DNA of 64,000 nt from Herpetosiphon aurantiacus DSM 785 (lineage in GTDB: Bacteria; Chloroflexota; Chloroflexia; Chloroflexales; Herpetosiphonaceae). Below, piece after piece: positions 1-8,827 of the stretch. Made by a program: the position numbers and the translations under genes. The stretch covers positions 2,433,199 to 2,497,198 of the forward strand of contig CP000875.1 of NCBI GenBank assembly GCA_000018565.1, read 5' to 3'. The stretch's first letter is position 1. Each line of letters opens with the position of its first letter. The notes beneath the pieces were generated by a model. It saw only the letters and a list, made by a program, of their open reading frames with translations, did not search any database and was not told where the DNA came from.

Positions 1-1
1 A

Positions 2-943
2 ATTGGCATACATTGCCTCAACCACCCGGCGTAGCTCGTTGAATAATGAATCAGGCCCGCTGACCAGCTGGGCATGTTCGCCATAGCCCAATAATGTGCG
101 AATAATTTGAAATTCACTAAACTCGCTAGCATCAATTTCAATGTGCTCACCAAGATGGCGAATGGCCTTAATCGTGAAGCGTTCGCTGACCCCTTGCGGC
201 GCAAATGAGGCTGGCAAGCGATAGGTGAAGTCAATCGTTGGGCGTTTGCGTTGCATTGGTTGGATTCCAGGCCGGAGATATGGTAATTCTTTGCTATGAT
301 CAATGATCATTCGATCAAGCCGGAAGGTCAAAATCATGCCATGGCGGTAGCAATAGGCCAAGAGATAATAATGGCGATCACGATATTCTAGTTCATACGG
401 GTCAAGTCGTGGGTAATGCTGGGGCTGATCATGCCTTCGAGCTTGATAGTAGAAGCCTACTTGGCGGCGTTGCCGAATCGCCTGCGCAAAAAATTCGATC
501 CAATCGGTGTAGGGCGTATAGTCAATCGCAGGGTTAAATGCCACCCGCATGACTGGCATTTGTCGCCATTGCTTTTGCTGCGCATCACTAAGATTCGTGG
601 TCAATCGATCTAAAAGTTGACTTACTTTGGGAGCCATCGGGTGTCCAGCGCCAAAAAGATCACGGATGGCAGCCAAGGCCTCAAGCTCTTGATCGGGTAT
701 CACATGCTGGGTTGCGACAATGCGCCAACGCTTAGGTTTGGTGGCAATTTCAAGCTGATAGCCTAATGCCCGTAAACTATGCAGATCACGGCGAAAGGCC
801 CGTTGACCTGATGTTTCAGCCTGATACAGGGTAGGCTCCAATCGACAGATCGATTGAAATGTCTGTGGCTCGATTAACAGGAGATCACGCACCTGCAATA
901 ATCGTCGAATAAGGCTGGGAACTTCAGATTCTTGGTATTCCAT
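2..943 (-). CDS. WYL-domain transcriptional regulator (C-terminus cut by window edge)
   Basis: The reverse frame is open from an ATG at 943 to the left edge (314 codons), so only the extreme C-terminus is missing. The N-terminal ~70 residues look like a helix-turn-helix ending in 'FRRDLHSLRALGY', typical of YafY/DeoR-like regulators. The middle has the WYL signature region 'DPYELEYRDRHYYLLAY' followed by 'TFRLDRM'. WYL proteins are ligand- or nucleic-acid-sensing transcription regulators. The Shine-Dalgarno sequence before this ATG is weak; an in-frame TTG at 961 is an alternative start. The gene lies 51 bp downstream of the SRPBCC gene on the same strand, so the two may be cotranscribed. Family assignment is by motif; the target genes are unknown. 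Confidence 0.8.
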   Translation of the reverse strand, partial: MEYQESEVPSLIRRLLQVRDLLLIEPQTFQSICRLEPTLYQAETSGQRAFRRDLHSLRALGYQLEIATKPKRWRIVATQHVIPDQELEALAAIRDLFGAGHPMAPKVSQLLDRLTTNLSDAQQKQWRQMPVMRVAFNPAIDYTPYTDWIEFFAQAIRQRRQVGFYYQARRHDQPQHYPRLDPYELEYRDRHYYLLAYCYRHGMILTFRLDRMIIDHSKELPYLRPGIQPMQRKRPTIDFTYRLPASFAPQGVSERFTIKAIRHLGEHIEIDASEFSEFQIIRTLLGYGEHAQLVSGPDSLFNELRRVVEAMYAN

Positions 944-994
944 GCTCTGGCTTTCTTGCAAGGTTTTGCCGTCATCCAGCCCTATCGATTAACC

Positions 995-1456
995 CTAAGC
1001 CTCCACAGCAGCGAGCATCTCGATCTGCTGTTTGAGAATGGCGAAATGGCTGGTTACTTGTTGAATCAGGAGACCCTTGAAAATAGGGGCAATCAAGCGA
1101 ATCCACATTGGTAGAAAGCTGATAGTGCTGCTCATCGTGAAGGTCGTAATTCCTCCATGGTCACTAAAATCATACTGTACTTGGCAATGCATAACCCCAT
1201 GCGATGTGATTGTAAAGGCCATTGACTGCTCAGGATGATAGGCAGTGATTTCGATTAACGAAGAAAAATGCAATACCCCAACGCTGGCAACTTGCTCGTA
1301 GATAGCTCCTAGCCCTTGGCCACAAATGCGTTGCGATGAGGTAACTGGCAGCCACCATTCTGGATCGTGAGTAAAGTCGCTGATATAGCGAAAACATAAT
1401 TCGCGAGGTGCGGCGATGTCACAGTGATTAACGAACGCTACCTGACCGATAGGCAT
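995..1456 (-). CDS. SRPBCC-fold (polyketide cyclase/START-like) protein
   Basis: A 153-aa protein. The start at 1456 is chosen because AAGGAGA lies just upstream; longer in-frame starts have no such site. The sequence begins 'VAFVNHCDIAAPRELCFRYI' and has 'DPEWW' and 'SLIEITAYHPEQ', the usual pattern of the SRPBCC/polyketide_cyc2 fold, in which a helix-grip beta-sheet forms a hydrophobic ligand pocket. Such proteins bind or act on small lipophilic molecules; no specific substrate can be read from the sequence. It precedes the WYL regulator on the same strand and diverges from the DNA glycosylase gene, with 94 bp between their starts. It could be a lipid- or metabolite-binding protein rather than an enzyme. 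Confidence 0.7.
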   Translation of the reverse strand: MPIGQVAFVNHCDIAAPRELCFRYISDFTHDPEWWLPVTSSQRICGQGLGAIYEQVASVGVLHFSSLIEITAYHPEQSMAFTITSHGVMHCQVQYDFSDHGGITTFTMSSTISFLPMWIRLIAPIFKGLLIQQVTSHFAILKQQIEMLAAVEA

Positions 1457-1550
1457 ACGAGTCTCCTTGCTAAACTGGGCATATGTTAGTATAGACCTAG
1501 CCGCAGATTGATGCAAAATGGTTGTTTTTGTTGGCACTATGAGGAGTTGT

Positions 1551-2057
1551 ATGCCTAAATTTGCTTTACCAGCGATTGTTCACTCGACAAGTCGTTGCTT
1601 AATTCTTGGAACCTTACCAGGTGATCAGTCGCTAGCTGCTCAGTTCTACTATCTGCATCCACGCAATCAATTTTGGCGGATTATGCAGGCAGTTTTTGCT
1701 GACGAGCCTGGCCTTACGAGTGTGACGCGAGCCGCTTTCTTAGCGCGGCATCAGCTGGCGCTGTGGGATGTGCTGCATGCAGCGGAGCGGGTTGGCAGCC
1801 TCGATACCGCGATTACCAACCCAATTCCCAATGATTTTCAAACTTTTTTCACGGCCAATCCAGCGATTCAGAAGGTTGGATTGAATGGCATGAAAGCCCA
1901 GCAGCTTTTTATGCGCTTAGTTTGGCCAAACCTTACGAGTGAACTTCAATCGCGGCTTGAACTGGTGGGTTTGCCATCGACAAGCCCAGCCAATACCCAA
2001 GCATTTGCCAAAAAAGTTGAGGCTTGGATGTGGCTACGCAATGCGCTTGGAGCTTAG
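1551..2057 (+). CDS. DNA-deoxyinosine (hypoxanthine) glycosylase, UDG superfamily family 6-like
   Basis: A 168-aa protein. The start at 1551 is preceded by GAGGAG with a 4-nt spacer and is preferred over the upstream GTG/ATG codons from 1518. Near the N-terminus is 'LILGTLPGDQSL', then 'YYLHPRNQFWRIM', matching the G-[ST]-L-P-G and HPRNxFW blocks of hypoxanthine-DNA glycosylases. The asparagine of 'HPRNQFW' is the expected catalytic residue. The C-terminal 'LPSTSPAN' fits the leucine/serine loop that inserts into DNA. Family members excise deaminated bases (hypoxanthine, in some cases uracil) and start base-excision repair. Length matches the family. The TAG stop overlaps the convergent META gene by 4 bp. 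Confidence 0.8.
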   Translation: MPKFALPAIVHSTSRCLILGTLPGDQSLAAQFYYLHPRNQFWRIMQAVFADEPGLTSVTRAAFLARHQLALWDVLHAAERVGSLDTAITNPIPNDFQTFFTANPAIQKVGLNGMKAQQLFMRLVWPNLTSELQSRLELVGLPSTSPANTQAFAKKVEAWMWLRNALGA

Positions 2058-2503
2058 GGTTGGCGAGCTAAAGTGACCACGACCGTGCCTTGATCATCAA
2101 GCAAACTTAACGTTGTCTCAGTTTGCTGGTAGCTGCGAACCTTTTCCAAGCTTTGGAGCAAGCTACCTTCTTGGGCTTGCAAGTCGGCTTCGGCACATGC
2201 CATTAATGTTGACACGAGTGGGCCGATGGTCAATTTTGAGCCATCAATGGTGATGCCGCCACCATAACCATTGCAACCACCATTCCCCGAGACTTGGCTG
2301 GCCGAGTCGATTGTCAATGGCAAGGGATTCGGCCCAATGATCGGCTGACCATTGATGGTTAAGACATTCCAGCGTGAGCCAATGAGTTCTGCAGGATCAA
2401 CAATAATGCTGGGCGTATTGGTTGGTTGGCTGGTTGAGGCGGCTTGGTTGCCACAACCAACGATTAATAAGGCGGCAATGGCTATACTTAAGATGTGACG
2501 CAT
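2054..2503 (-). CDS. META-domain (HslJ-like) lipoprotein
   Basis: A 149-aa protein with a type II signal peptide: charged start, hydrophobic core and lipobox 'LIVGC', so it should be lipidated on Cys17 and exported. After a Ser/Thr/Pro linker comes one META domain, recognisable from 'LIGSRWNVLTINGQPI', 'SGNGGCNGYGGG' and 'TLMACAEADLQAQE'. This is the motif order of HslJ, a heat-inducible outer-membrane protein of E. coli linked to novobiocin resistance. No enzymatic activity is known for the domain. GGAG lies 7 nt before the ATG. The gene sits alone between convergent and same-strand neighbours. Confidence 0.85.
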   Translation of the reverse strand: MRHILSIAIAALLIVGCGNQAASTSQPTNTPSIIVDPAELIGSRWNVLTINGQPIIGPNPLPLTIDSASQVSGNGGCNGYGGGITIDGSKLTIGPLVSTLMACAEADLQAQEGSLLQSLEKVRSYQQTETTLSLLDDQGTVVVTLARQP

Positions 2504-2573
2504 CTGGTAACTCCATAACTTGATTGTTGTTGAACTAACAACGATTACCCATCAAGTTATGTTCCCATCACCG

Positions 2574-3608
2574 TTAATCTTCAAATTGCCAAATTATTCC
2601 GTCGGTGCGCGTAACGCCATCAGCGCTCACGATAGCATAACCAGCAATTTGGTTGGCCTCATTAATCGCAGTTGCAATCGTTTGATATTCGGTGCTTGCT
2701 TGACTGAATGGCCCCATCCGCAAACGTGTGCCATTATGCCAAACCGTTGCAGCAAGTGGTGTTGTGTCGTCACCAGTAAACCCAACGATTGTGCCTGCAT
2801 CGTTAATATCATTTGCACCACTATATTGATTCAATCCGGCGCTTAAATCGGTGGTTACGCCATTCTCCCAAAGAAATGCATGGCGTTGACCATCACTTAA
2901 TTCCATCATTCCCACAACTTGCTCATTGTTATTGATTGCATAGCCATAACTTTTAACCGCAGGTATGCCTAGATCGATAATCGTACCGTTTTTCCAGATA
3001 CAGGCGCGAGTTTCACCGTTGGCATTGGTGCTCCAACCGACAATAACTTTGTGATCGTTGATTTCATTGGCGGTGCTGTAGTTGCCCCCCAGCGTACCAA
3101 GATCGGTCATCGTATTGCGATACCACATAAATGCATGGGTATCGCCAGTACTGGTCGTGCTTCGGCCAACGATCCGCTCGCCATTGCTGACATCAAGCGC
3201 TGTGCTAACATTACCACCGAGGGTGCCAAGATTGAGCATTTGCTCTTCGCGCCAATAAAAAGCCTGCCGTTTGTTATTACTCGTAGTGCTTTCACCGACA
3301 ACATAGCCAGTATCATTGATGCCATAGCCATAGCTTTGATTGCCGCCGAGTGTGCCCAGATTGCTGAGCGTACCTCGTCGCCAAACGAACGCTCGCATTG
3401 CTGAGAACTCGGTTTCTACACTCCCAGCGATTCGTCCAAAATCATTAATATCACTAGGATACATATGTTGCCCGCCTAGTGCCCCAAGATTGACATAACT
3501 ATAGTTGGGATTTGGCGTTTGGGCCTGAAGCGGCGAGCGCTGAACAACAAACCAGCCAAGTGCCATAACGACGAGCAGCAGCAACCAAAAAGTTTTAAAT
3601 GAACGCAT
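2574..3608 (-). CDS. Secreted HAF-repeat protein
   Basis: A 344-aa protein with an N-terminal signal peptide (charged start, hydrophobic residues ~8-22, likely cleavage after 'LQAQ'). The rest is a run of about seven ~45-residue repeats of the type 'LGTLGGNxSxxxxIND' followed by 'VVGxSxT' and 'RAFxWxxG'. This is the HAF extracellular repeat family, thought to fold as a beta-propeller-like structure. The function of such proteins is unknown; they are secreted or surface-attached. GGAGG lies 7 nt before the ATG. The coding region does not carry the C-terminal 'LPxV'-like tail found in two other exported proteins of this window. Confidence 0.8.
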   Translation of the reverse strand: MRSFKTFWLLLLVVMALGWFVVQRSPLQAQTPNPNYSYVNLGALGGQHMYPSDINDFGRIAGSVETEFSAMRAFVWRRGTLSNLGTLGGNQSYGYGINDTGYVVGESTTSNNKRQAFYWREEQMLNLGTLGGNVSTALDVSNGERIVGRSTTSTGDTHAFMWYRNTMTDLGTLGGNYSTANEINDHKVIVGWSTNANGETRACIWKNGTIIDLGIPAVKSYGYAINNNEQVVGMMELSDGQRHAFLWENGVTTDLSAGLNQYSGANDINDAGTIVGFTGDDTTPLAATVWHNGTRLRMGPFSQASTEYQTIATAINEANQIAGYAIVSADGVTRTDGIIWQFED

Positions 3609-3879
3609 AATCCATCCTCCGACAAACTCTGTTTGAGCGGTATGAGTTGTTGTGACGAAGAGTTTGGTAGTTTAATCTCGGTTTAGCTAATGAGCTAATG
3701 CTGGCGTATTGCTTACAGACAGGAGGTGGGGTTTGCTTGGTTTGGTGTGCTATCGAGGCTCGTTGCAGCGGCTGAAGTAGCATGATTTGTGGGGATCAAT
3801 TACAATGGTTGTGATTAACTGCTAGGTATAGCCATTTGATACTCATCACTGCTGGAATCGATGCGAAGGAGAATCGCTA
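3609..3879. other. Intergenic region between the HAF-repeat gene and sigma factor 1
   Basis: These 271 bp separate divergently transcribed genes and must hold both promoters. I see no clear sigma-70 consensus pair. A short direct repeat, 'gctaatga'/'gctaatgc', occurs near 3685-3702. Nothing else stands out. Confidence 0.4.
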
Positions 3880-4686
3880 ATGAGTGTTGATTCTGCGACG
3901 AACCCATTATTTAATCAAACTCTTGAAAGCTTAATCCGATTAAATAATCAATCTGGCAAAGGTTTAAGTTTAGAGTCATTGCTTGAGCGAACCCATGATC
4001 TTGGGCACTATCTGACGGAATCCGAAACGATTCCCTCAAATAACGAAATTATCGCGTGGCATTGGGCAGATTATGCCGTTGTGCAGGCGCTGCGCGAGCC
4101 AACCGACCCTGCTCATAGCGATACTTGGCAAACCACGATGCTTTTGATTCATAGCATCGTCAAGAAACAATCGCACATCTGGCAAGCTGATCCAAGTAAT
4201 ACATTTGAGGATGTTTGTTCGACCTGCCTCTTGACGGTCTGGGCTGCCCTTCCTTCCTTTCGCTATCATAGTAGCCTCCAAACGTGGGCTATGACGGTTA
4301 TCATAAACGCAATTCGAAAGCAGAACCGCCTAACACGGGCGACCAAGCGTGATCCAAAGCAACGGGCTGAGCCAGGGCTTGAAGCCTTGCTGCATATTCC
4401 AGCCGCAGAGCAGACACAGCCCGAAGCAATTATCATGGCCCAGGAATTTCTCGTGATTATCAACGAAGTTTTAGCGCATCCTGAGTATAAACTCGTGCGT
4501 GAGGTCTTTCTGTTAGCCGTCATCCTCGATATGAAAGGCTCCGATATTGCTAAGCGCTTAGGGGTGGCCCAATCGACGGTATCGCAACGCTTAGCTGCCG
4601 CCCGAGCGCTTTTGGCAAAGCACGAGCGCATTCGCAAATGGCTAGATAGCTTGTTTGATTCTGAGGATTCGGCTGAGAATGAATAA
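3880..4686 (+). CDS. ECF-like RNA polymerase sigma factor (sigma 1 of the CHAT locus)
   Basis: A 268-aa protein. AAGGAGA lies 7 nt before the ATG. After an N-terminal extension of ~80 residues comes a sigma-70 region 2-like segment, 'TFEDVCSTCLLTVWAALPSF' with 'SLQTWAMTVIINAIRKQ'. A C-terminal region 4 helix-turn-helix follows: 'MKGSDIAKRLGVAQSTVSQR' plus 'LAAARALLAKH'. The spacing and length fit an ECF/group 4 sigma factor with only regions 2 and 4, directing RNA polymerase to a small regulon. It is followed by a zinc-finger protein gene and a TPR-CHAT protease gene on the same strand. Many ECF sigma factors are held by a partner encoded next to them, so the following gene is the obvious candidate. 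The regulon is unknown. Confidence 0.8.
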   Translation: MSVDSATNPLFNQTLESLIRLNNQSGKGLSLESLLERTHDLGHYLTESETIPSNNEIIAWHWADYAVVQALREPTDPAHSDTWQTTMLLIHSIVKKQSHIWQADPSNTFEDVCSTCLLTVWAALPSFRYHSSLQTWAMTVIINAIRKQNRLTRATKRDPKQRAEPGLEALLHIPAAEQTQPEAIIMAQEFLVIINEVLAHPEYKLVREVFLLAVILDMKGSDIAKRLGVAQSTVSQRLAAARALLAKHERIRKWLDSLFDSEDSAENE

Positions 4687-4822
4687 AATAGAGCGCCGTG
4701 GGAACTAAAGCAAGTATGAATAATATCGATAAAGCTTGGTCTTTACAGATGGCATTCAGGTTAAGTACTATCTATTTAGGTAGATTGACGCATCTTCCCT
4801 AAATGGTATGGAGAAGATCATA

Positions 4823-5605
4823 ATGCTGTGTAGTGCTATCCATCAAACCTTAGACAACCTGCTTGTTAGCGATTCCTTCGCATCGCTTGATGCAGAAACC
4901 CTTAGGCATATCCGTACATGTGCTGTTTGTCGTGGCTATATCGAGGTCTTGCTTGCCGCGATAGGTGGGCAAATGCTACCGATAGCGGCTGAACCAGCAG
5001 CCGATCACCATCTCGATGAGGAGCTTGCTAGTTATATTGACCTCGAACGGTTAAATCCGGGCCAAGGGAGATTGCGCTATCCTGCGGTCGATAGCCATCT
5101 GAGAATTTGCCCAGATTGTTATAAAGAATATAGTTTTATGAATGAAATGTTACAGGATGCAAGTCTCGTCCAATTAACGATTCCCAGCCCGAGCTTAAAC
5201 CCCGCGATTGATCCAACCAAAATTTGGGCGAGCCTTCCTGCGAGCTTGAACCCCACGATTTGGTCGTGGTCAAGGCCCGTTATGAATCGATTAGTTCAGC
5301 GGATTCAATCACTGAGCGGTTTGATCCAGGGAGTTCGCGGCGATGGCGATTTAGGCCCAGCGTTTTATCGCCACACCTTGGGGTTTGGTTATAACCTTGC
5401 ATTCCGCGTGCTCCATGTTGATGATCAATATTGGCAAATTGTGGTGGCCCTTGAACCTCCATTGCAGGCTACTGTGGTTTTAGCATTTGGTAATGAGGAA
5501 TTTCAGGCGACCTTTAGCGAAGATGGCTTGGCGACCCTGCCACCGATTCCTGCAACCCTTTTTACCAATCCTGCCGGTCCAGCCTTAAATATCCGTCTGG
5601 AATAG
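4823..5605 (+). CDS. Soluble double zinc-finger protein, putative anti-sigma factor
   Basis: A 260-aa protein. The start at 4823 is favoured because GGAGAAG lies 6 nt upstream; an in-frame ATG at 4808 has no ribosome site. Two copies of an HxxxCxxC pattern occur in the first ~110 residues ('HIRTCAVC' and 'HLRICPDC'), as in zf-HC2/ZAS anti-sigma domains that bind and inhibit ECF sigma factors. Unlike most anti-sigma factors there is no membrane helix. The C-terminal ~75 residues ('WQIVVALEPP...TVVLAFGNEE') look like a small beta-sandwich, and a similar segment ends the partner of sigma 2 at 12256-12918. It follows sigma 1 by 136 bp and precedes the TPR-CHAT gene by 13 bp. The anti-sigma role is inferred from context and motif. 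Confidence 0.65.
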   Translation: MLCSAIHQTLDNLLVSDSFASLDAETLRHIRTCAVCRGYIEVLLAAIGGQMLPIAAEPAADHHLDEELASYIDLERLNPGQGRLRYPAVDSHLRICPDCYKEYSFMNEMLQDASLVQLTIPSPSLNPAIDPTKIWASLPASLNPTIWSWSRPVMNRLVQRIQSLSGLIQGVRGDGDLGPAFYRHTLGFGYNLAFRVLHVDDQYWQIVVALEPPLQATVVLAFGNEEFQATFSEDGLATLPPIPATLFTNPAGPALNIRLE

Positions 5606-5618
5606 AAAGGCCTGCTTG

Positions 5619-8498
5619 ATGTTGGCGACCCCGCTACCAATGTTTGCTCGAATCATCCGTTTGGTCGATCAGCGGCCATTAAGTGCCCTCGTGATCGCGC
5701 ATCGGCGGCTGCTCGCGATGGAATCAAGCGCGTGTGTAGACCATGGTTGGGCTTGGTTTTGTTATGGCTGGGCCGCGCTGCATGGCGAAAAAGTTTCCGA
5801 AGGCCTAGCCGCGTTGCAACAAGCGCAAGCTCTTTTCGCCCAACATCATGATCAAGCGGGCATGTGGGATTGTCGTCAAGCGTTGCTGGTTGGTCGATGG
5901 CTACAAGGAGAAGGGGTTTCGTTGCAACAGGCATGGCAACCAGTCATCGAAGCCCATTTGCGACTTGGTGGTGCTCGCGCCGCTGCCGAGGCCCAAATTT
6001 ATCAATTGATTCATCTTAATTACCTTAAACGCTATCAAGCTGTCCTTGATCTGGCTGCCACAATCGCGCCGCATCTGACCACTGCTCCGCAATTCGTGGC
6101 TGGTCGGTTTATGCGTATTGTGGCGATTGCCAATGCAGGCCTTGGCGCTTTTACCAAAGCCAAGCAGGGTTTAGATCAGGCATTGTACGCTTCTCAACAA
6201 GCCAAGGCGTGGGTTGATGTAGCTAAATGCCTTCGTGAGCGGGGCTTTATTGCTGATCGTCAAGAACACTATGCAGATGCCGTAGCCGACCTTCAACAGG
6301 CGATGACCTGGTTTAATCGTTTGGGCATGCCACTATATGCGGCCTTATGCCAGCGAGCACTTGGCTTGGCACTAAGCAGAATTGGTCACTACGATCAGGG
6401 TTTGCGGTTTAACCTTGCAGCGCGTAGCAGCTTTCGTATGCTTGATCGGCCCGATTTGGCGGCTGGATGCGACCAAAATATTGGCGTGATTGCCCATTAT
6501 GTGCGGCTGCCGCTCATTGCTCAATCGGCCTATCAGCGAGCGTTGGCGGTCTATCAAGCGCGTTCGAGTACCTATGATAGTTGTGTGCTTCAGCGCAATT
6601 TTGCCCTGTTACAGATTAATCAAGGCAATGGTCAGCTTGCGCTCGACTTGCTCGGCGCGATTCAACCTTTAGTGCTAGCCTTAGATGATCAGTTAGAGCT
6701 TGGCGAGTTTTACGAGGCACTTGCACAGGCGTGGCACTGCCTTGGTGCTGTTGACCAAGCTCAGCGCTTTTTCGATCAGGCAATTGTTTGTTTTGAGGCG
6801 ATTGGCAATCAGATTAATATTGCCAAATGTCAGCTTGGTCAAGCTTGGTTGATGCTTGAAACAGGCAATTGGCAGCTAGCACAGGCTTTGTTAGCGCAAG
6901 CTCAGGTGTGGTTGCTTGAACATCCGACCCATCGCTGGCGTTGTCATTATGGCTTAGGGTATTGTGCTGCACAGGCTGGGGCTAGCGGGCGGGCCATGGC
7001 AGAATATATCGCTGCTTGTGGCATTGTTGCCCAACTTCGTCAAGCTTTGAGTAGCGAACATGCTTCGAGTGCGATTTTTGCCCAAGCGCAGCAACTGTAT
7101 CACGATACCATTCGATTGGCGCTTGCCCAGGCCAATAGTAACTTGGCATGGCAATTAATCGAGCAACAACGAGCATTGGTGTTAAATCGCCAAATGCGTT
7201 GTTTACCACTAGCGTTTGACCCAGACTTGGCAGAGGAAGATCAGCGCTATCATGCCCGTTTGAGTAGCTTAACGCAGCCAACTGCTGGTCATGAGCACGT
7301 AGAGGCACTATTCGCCGATTATATCAATTTCTTAATTCAAGCGCGACATACCCTTGAAGGTTCGCTTGCCGATTTGGCGATTGATCGGCCACTTGAGGTT
7401 GTTTGTGGCGAACTTGATGAAGCCTTTGATGGGGATTGGACATGGCTCGGCTACAGTCAATTAGGCGACGATCTGCTGATTATCACGCTCTATGCTGGGC
7501 AGATTACGGTTATTCGCCAGCCAATTGATCGGCGTTTCTGTGAGTTATTAGGCTTGGCCAACTCGTTTACTGACCATTCAATTTTGTATGAGGATTGGTC
7601 GTTTCTGAGCCAAGCTGCTCCTTTCGCCGAGCTTCGGGCCTTATCTGATCGACTTATCCCTAGCGTCGTTAAGCAACGCTTGCATCAAAACCATCGCCTA
7701 TTAATCACACCATGTACCAAGCTGCATCAGGTTGCTTGGGCAGCTTTGCTGGTCAACCAACAGCGACTTTGCCAAACCTGTATTCCACAGATTATTCCAT
7801 CGTTGGGCACATGGTCATGGTTGCAGGCACGTCAAAGCTTGGGCACTGAGGCGTTATTGCTGGGCTGTGACAATTTTGGCGAGCGAGCGGACGCGTTGCC
7901 ACACATTCAAGCAGAACTGCGGGTTGTTGCGCAACAAGTAACCATCCCCGTCAGCACGCTGTTTGGAGCCGAAGCAACAGGCGTGGCCGTGTTGAAGCTA
8001 GGTCAAGCTGGGTTATTACAACGCTTTCGGCATATTCATATTGCAACCCATGCGCAATTAATCGCTGCCCGTGGGTTACTTGCCCATATTAAGCTTGTGG
8101 ATGGCGATATGTTTTACAACGATATCCTCAATTTACGGCTTGCTGGGGCGACGGTGGTGTTATCGACATGTGATGGCTCGCTGAGTGAAACGTTGCTTGG
8201 CGAAGAAGTGCTAAGTTTGAGCCGCGCTTTTTTGGCTGGTGGCGCACGTGAGGTGCTAGCCAATGGGTGGAAAACTAGCGATAGCGGGGTGGTTGAGTTG
8301 ATGCGGTTATTTTATCACTATTTAGCCTACCCAAATGATGGGGCAACGGCTTTGGCAATGGCCCAACGCACATTACTTGAATCTGACGATCCCAGCCAAG
8401 CTGCAGTCTTGGTCTGGGGTGGCTTTCAGGTTGTTGGGGCTGGAACACTGGCGCAATGGCCATCTGCGCAGATTCCGTCGATCAGCGTCGGTGATTAA
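5619..8498 (+). CDS. TPR-CHAT caspase-like protease
   Basis: A 959-aa protein; GAAAGG lies 8 nt before the ATG at 5619. Residues ~30-480 are a series of tetratricopeptide-like helical repeats, with Ala/Leu/Gln-rich helix pairs such as 'AVADLQQAMTWFNRLGMPLY'. Residues ~690-945 form a CHAT domain, a caspase-like cysteine peptidase fold. The expected dyad is present: His811 in 'IATHA' and Cys851 in 'LSTCDGS', followed by 'GEEVLSLSRAFLAGGAREVL'. In characterised systems CHAT proteases (Csx29 of type III-E CRISPR, HetF relatives) cleave protein partners after TPR-mediated recognition. There is no signal peptide, so it should act in the cytoplasm. Its position 13 bp after the zinc-finger gene makes that protein or the sigma factor a plausible partner or substrate; this is inference. 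Confidence 0.85.
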   Translation: MLATPLPMFARIIRLVDQRPLSALVIAHRRLLAMESSACVDHGWAWFCYGWAALHGEKVSEGLAALQQAQALFAQHHDQAGMWDCRQALLVGRWLQGEGVSLQQAWQPVIEAHLRLGGARAAAEAQIYQLIHLNYLKRYQAVLDLAATIAPHLTTAPQFVAGRFMRIVAIANAGLGAFTKAKQGLDQALYASQQAKAWVDVAKCLRERGFIADRQEHYADAVADLQQAMTWFNRLGMPLYAALCQRALGLALSRIGHYDQGLRFNLAARSSFRMLDRPDLAAGCDQNIGVIAHYVRLPLIAQSAYQRALAVYQARSSTYDSCVLQRNFALLQINQGNGQLALDLLGAIQPLVLALDDQLELGEFYEALAQAWHCLGAVDQAQRFFDQAIVCFEAIGNQINIAKCQLGQAWLMLETGNWQLAQALLAQAQVWLLEHPTHRWRCHYGLGYCAAQAGASGRAMAEYIAACGIVAQLRQALSSEHASSAIFAQAQQLYHDTIRLALAQANSNLAWQLIEQQRALVLNRQMRCLPLAFDPDLAEEDQRYHARLSSLTQPTAGHEHVEALFADYINFLIQARHTLEGSLADLAIDRPLEVVCGELDEAFDGDWTWLGYSQLGDDLLIITLYAGQITVIRQPIDRRFCELLGLANSFTDHSILYEDWSFLSQAAPFAELRALSDRLIPSVVKQRLHQNHRLLITPCTKLHQVAWAALLVNQQRLCQTCIPQIIPSLGTWSWLQARQSLGTEALLLGCDNFGERADALPHIQAELRVVAQQVTIPVSTLFGAEATGVAVLKLGQAGLLQRFRHIHIATHAQLIAARGLLAHIKLVDGDMFYNDILNLRLAGATVVLSTCDGSLSETLLGEEVLSLSRAFLAGGAREVLANGWKTSDSGVVELMRLFYHYLAYPNDGATALAMAQRTLLESDDPSQAAVLVWGGFQVVGAGTLAQWPSAQIPSISVGD

Positions 8499-8504
8499 TC
8501 GCGT

Positions 8505-8690
8505 TTAGCCATTGGTTTGGGTTGGGGTTGGCACAGGCGTAGGAGTTGGATTTGTATCACCGATGCCACCGCCAGAACCACCTGGGTCTAAAGTTACTTG
8601 GGGCGGATCGTTGACATAAATTTTGATTGAGCCGCCAGCGACGATTATGCCCACGATTCCGATCAACACCGCTTTTGTGAACCGTTCCAT
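8505..8690 (-). CDS. Small single-pass membrane protein with Gly/Pro/Thr tail
   Basis: A 61-aa protein. AAAGGTGG lies 6 nt before the ATG, a strong ribosome site that supports this as a real short gene. Residues ~5-25 are hydrophobic ('AVLIGIVGIIVAGG'), giving one membrane helix or an uncleaved signal. The C-terminal half is a flexible 'GGSGGG' plus 'PTPTPVPTPTQ' tail, presumably outside the membrane. It is encoded opposite the flanking CHAT-locus genes, in the 329-bp gap between the protease and the membrane protein. I do not recognise a family. Confidence 0.6.
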   Translation of the reverse strand: MERFTKAVLIGIVGIIVAGGSIKIYVNDPPQVTLDPGGSGGGIGDTNPTPTPVPTPTQTNG

Positions 8691-8827
8691 ACTGAACCAC
8701 CTTTCTTCTAAGCTCCACCCGTTGTGGAGTCATTGAAGAAGAGGAAGTCAGCCCAAAAATCTATCCTGCTAAAATCGGCAATTTCATAATCAATATGGCG
8801 ATGTCGTTGCTGTTCAGAGGGGATTCG

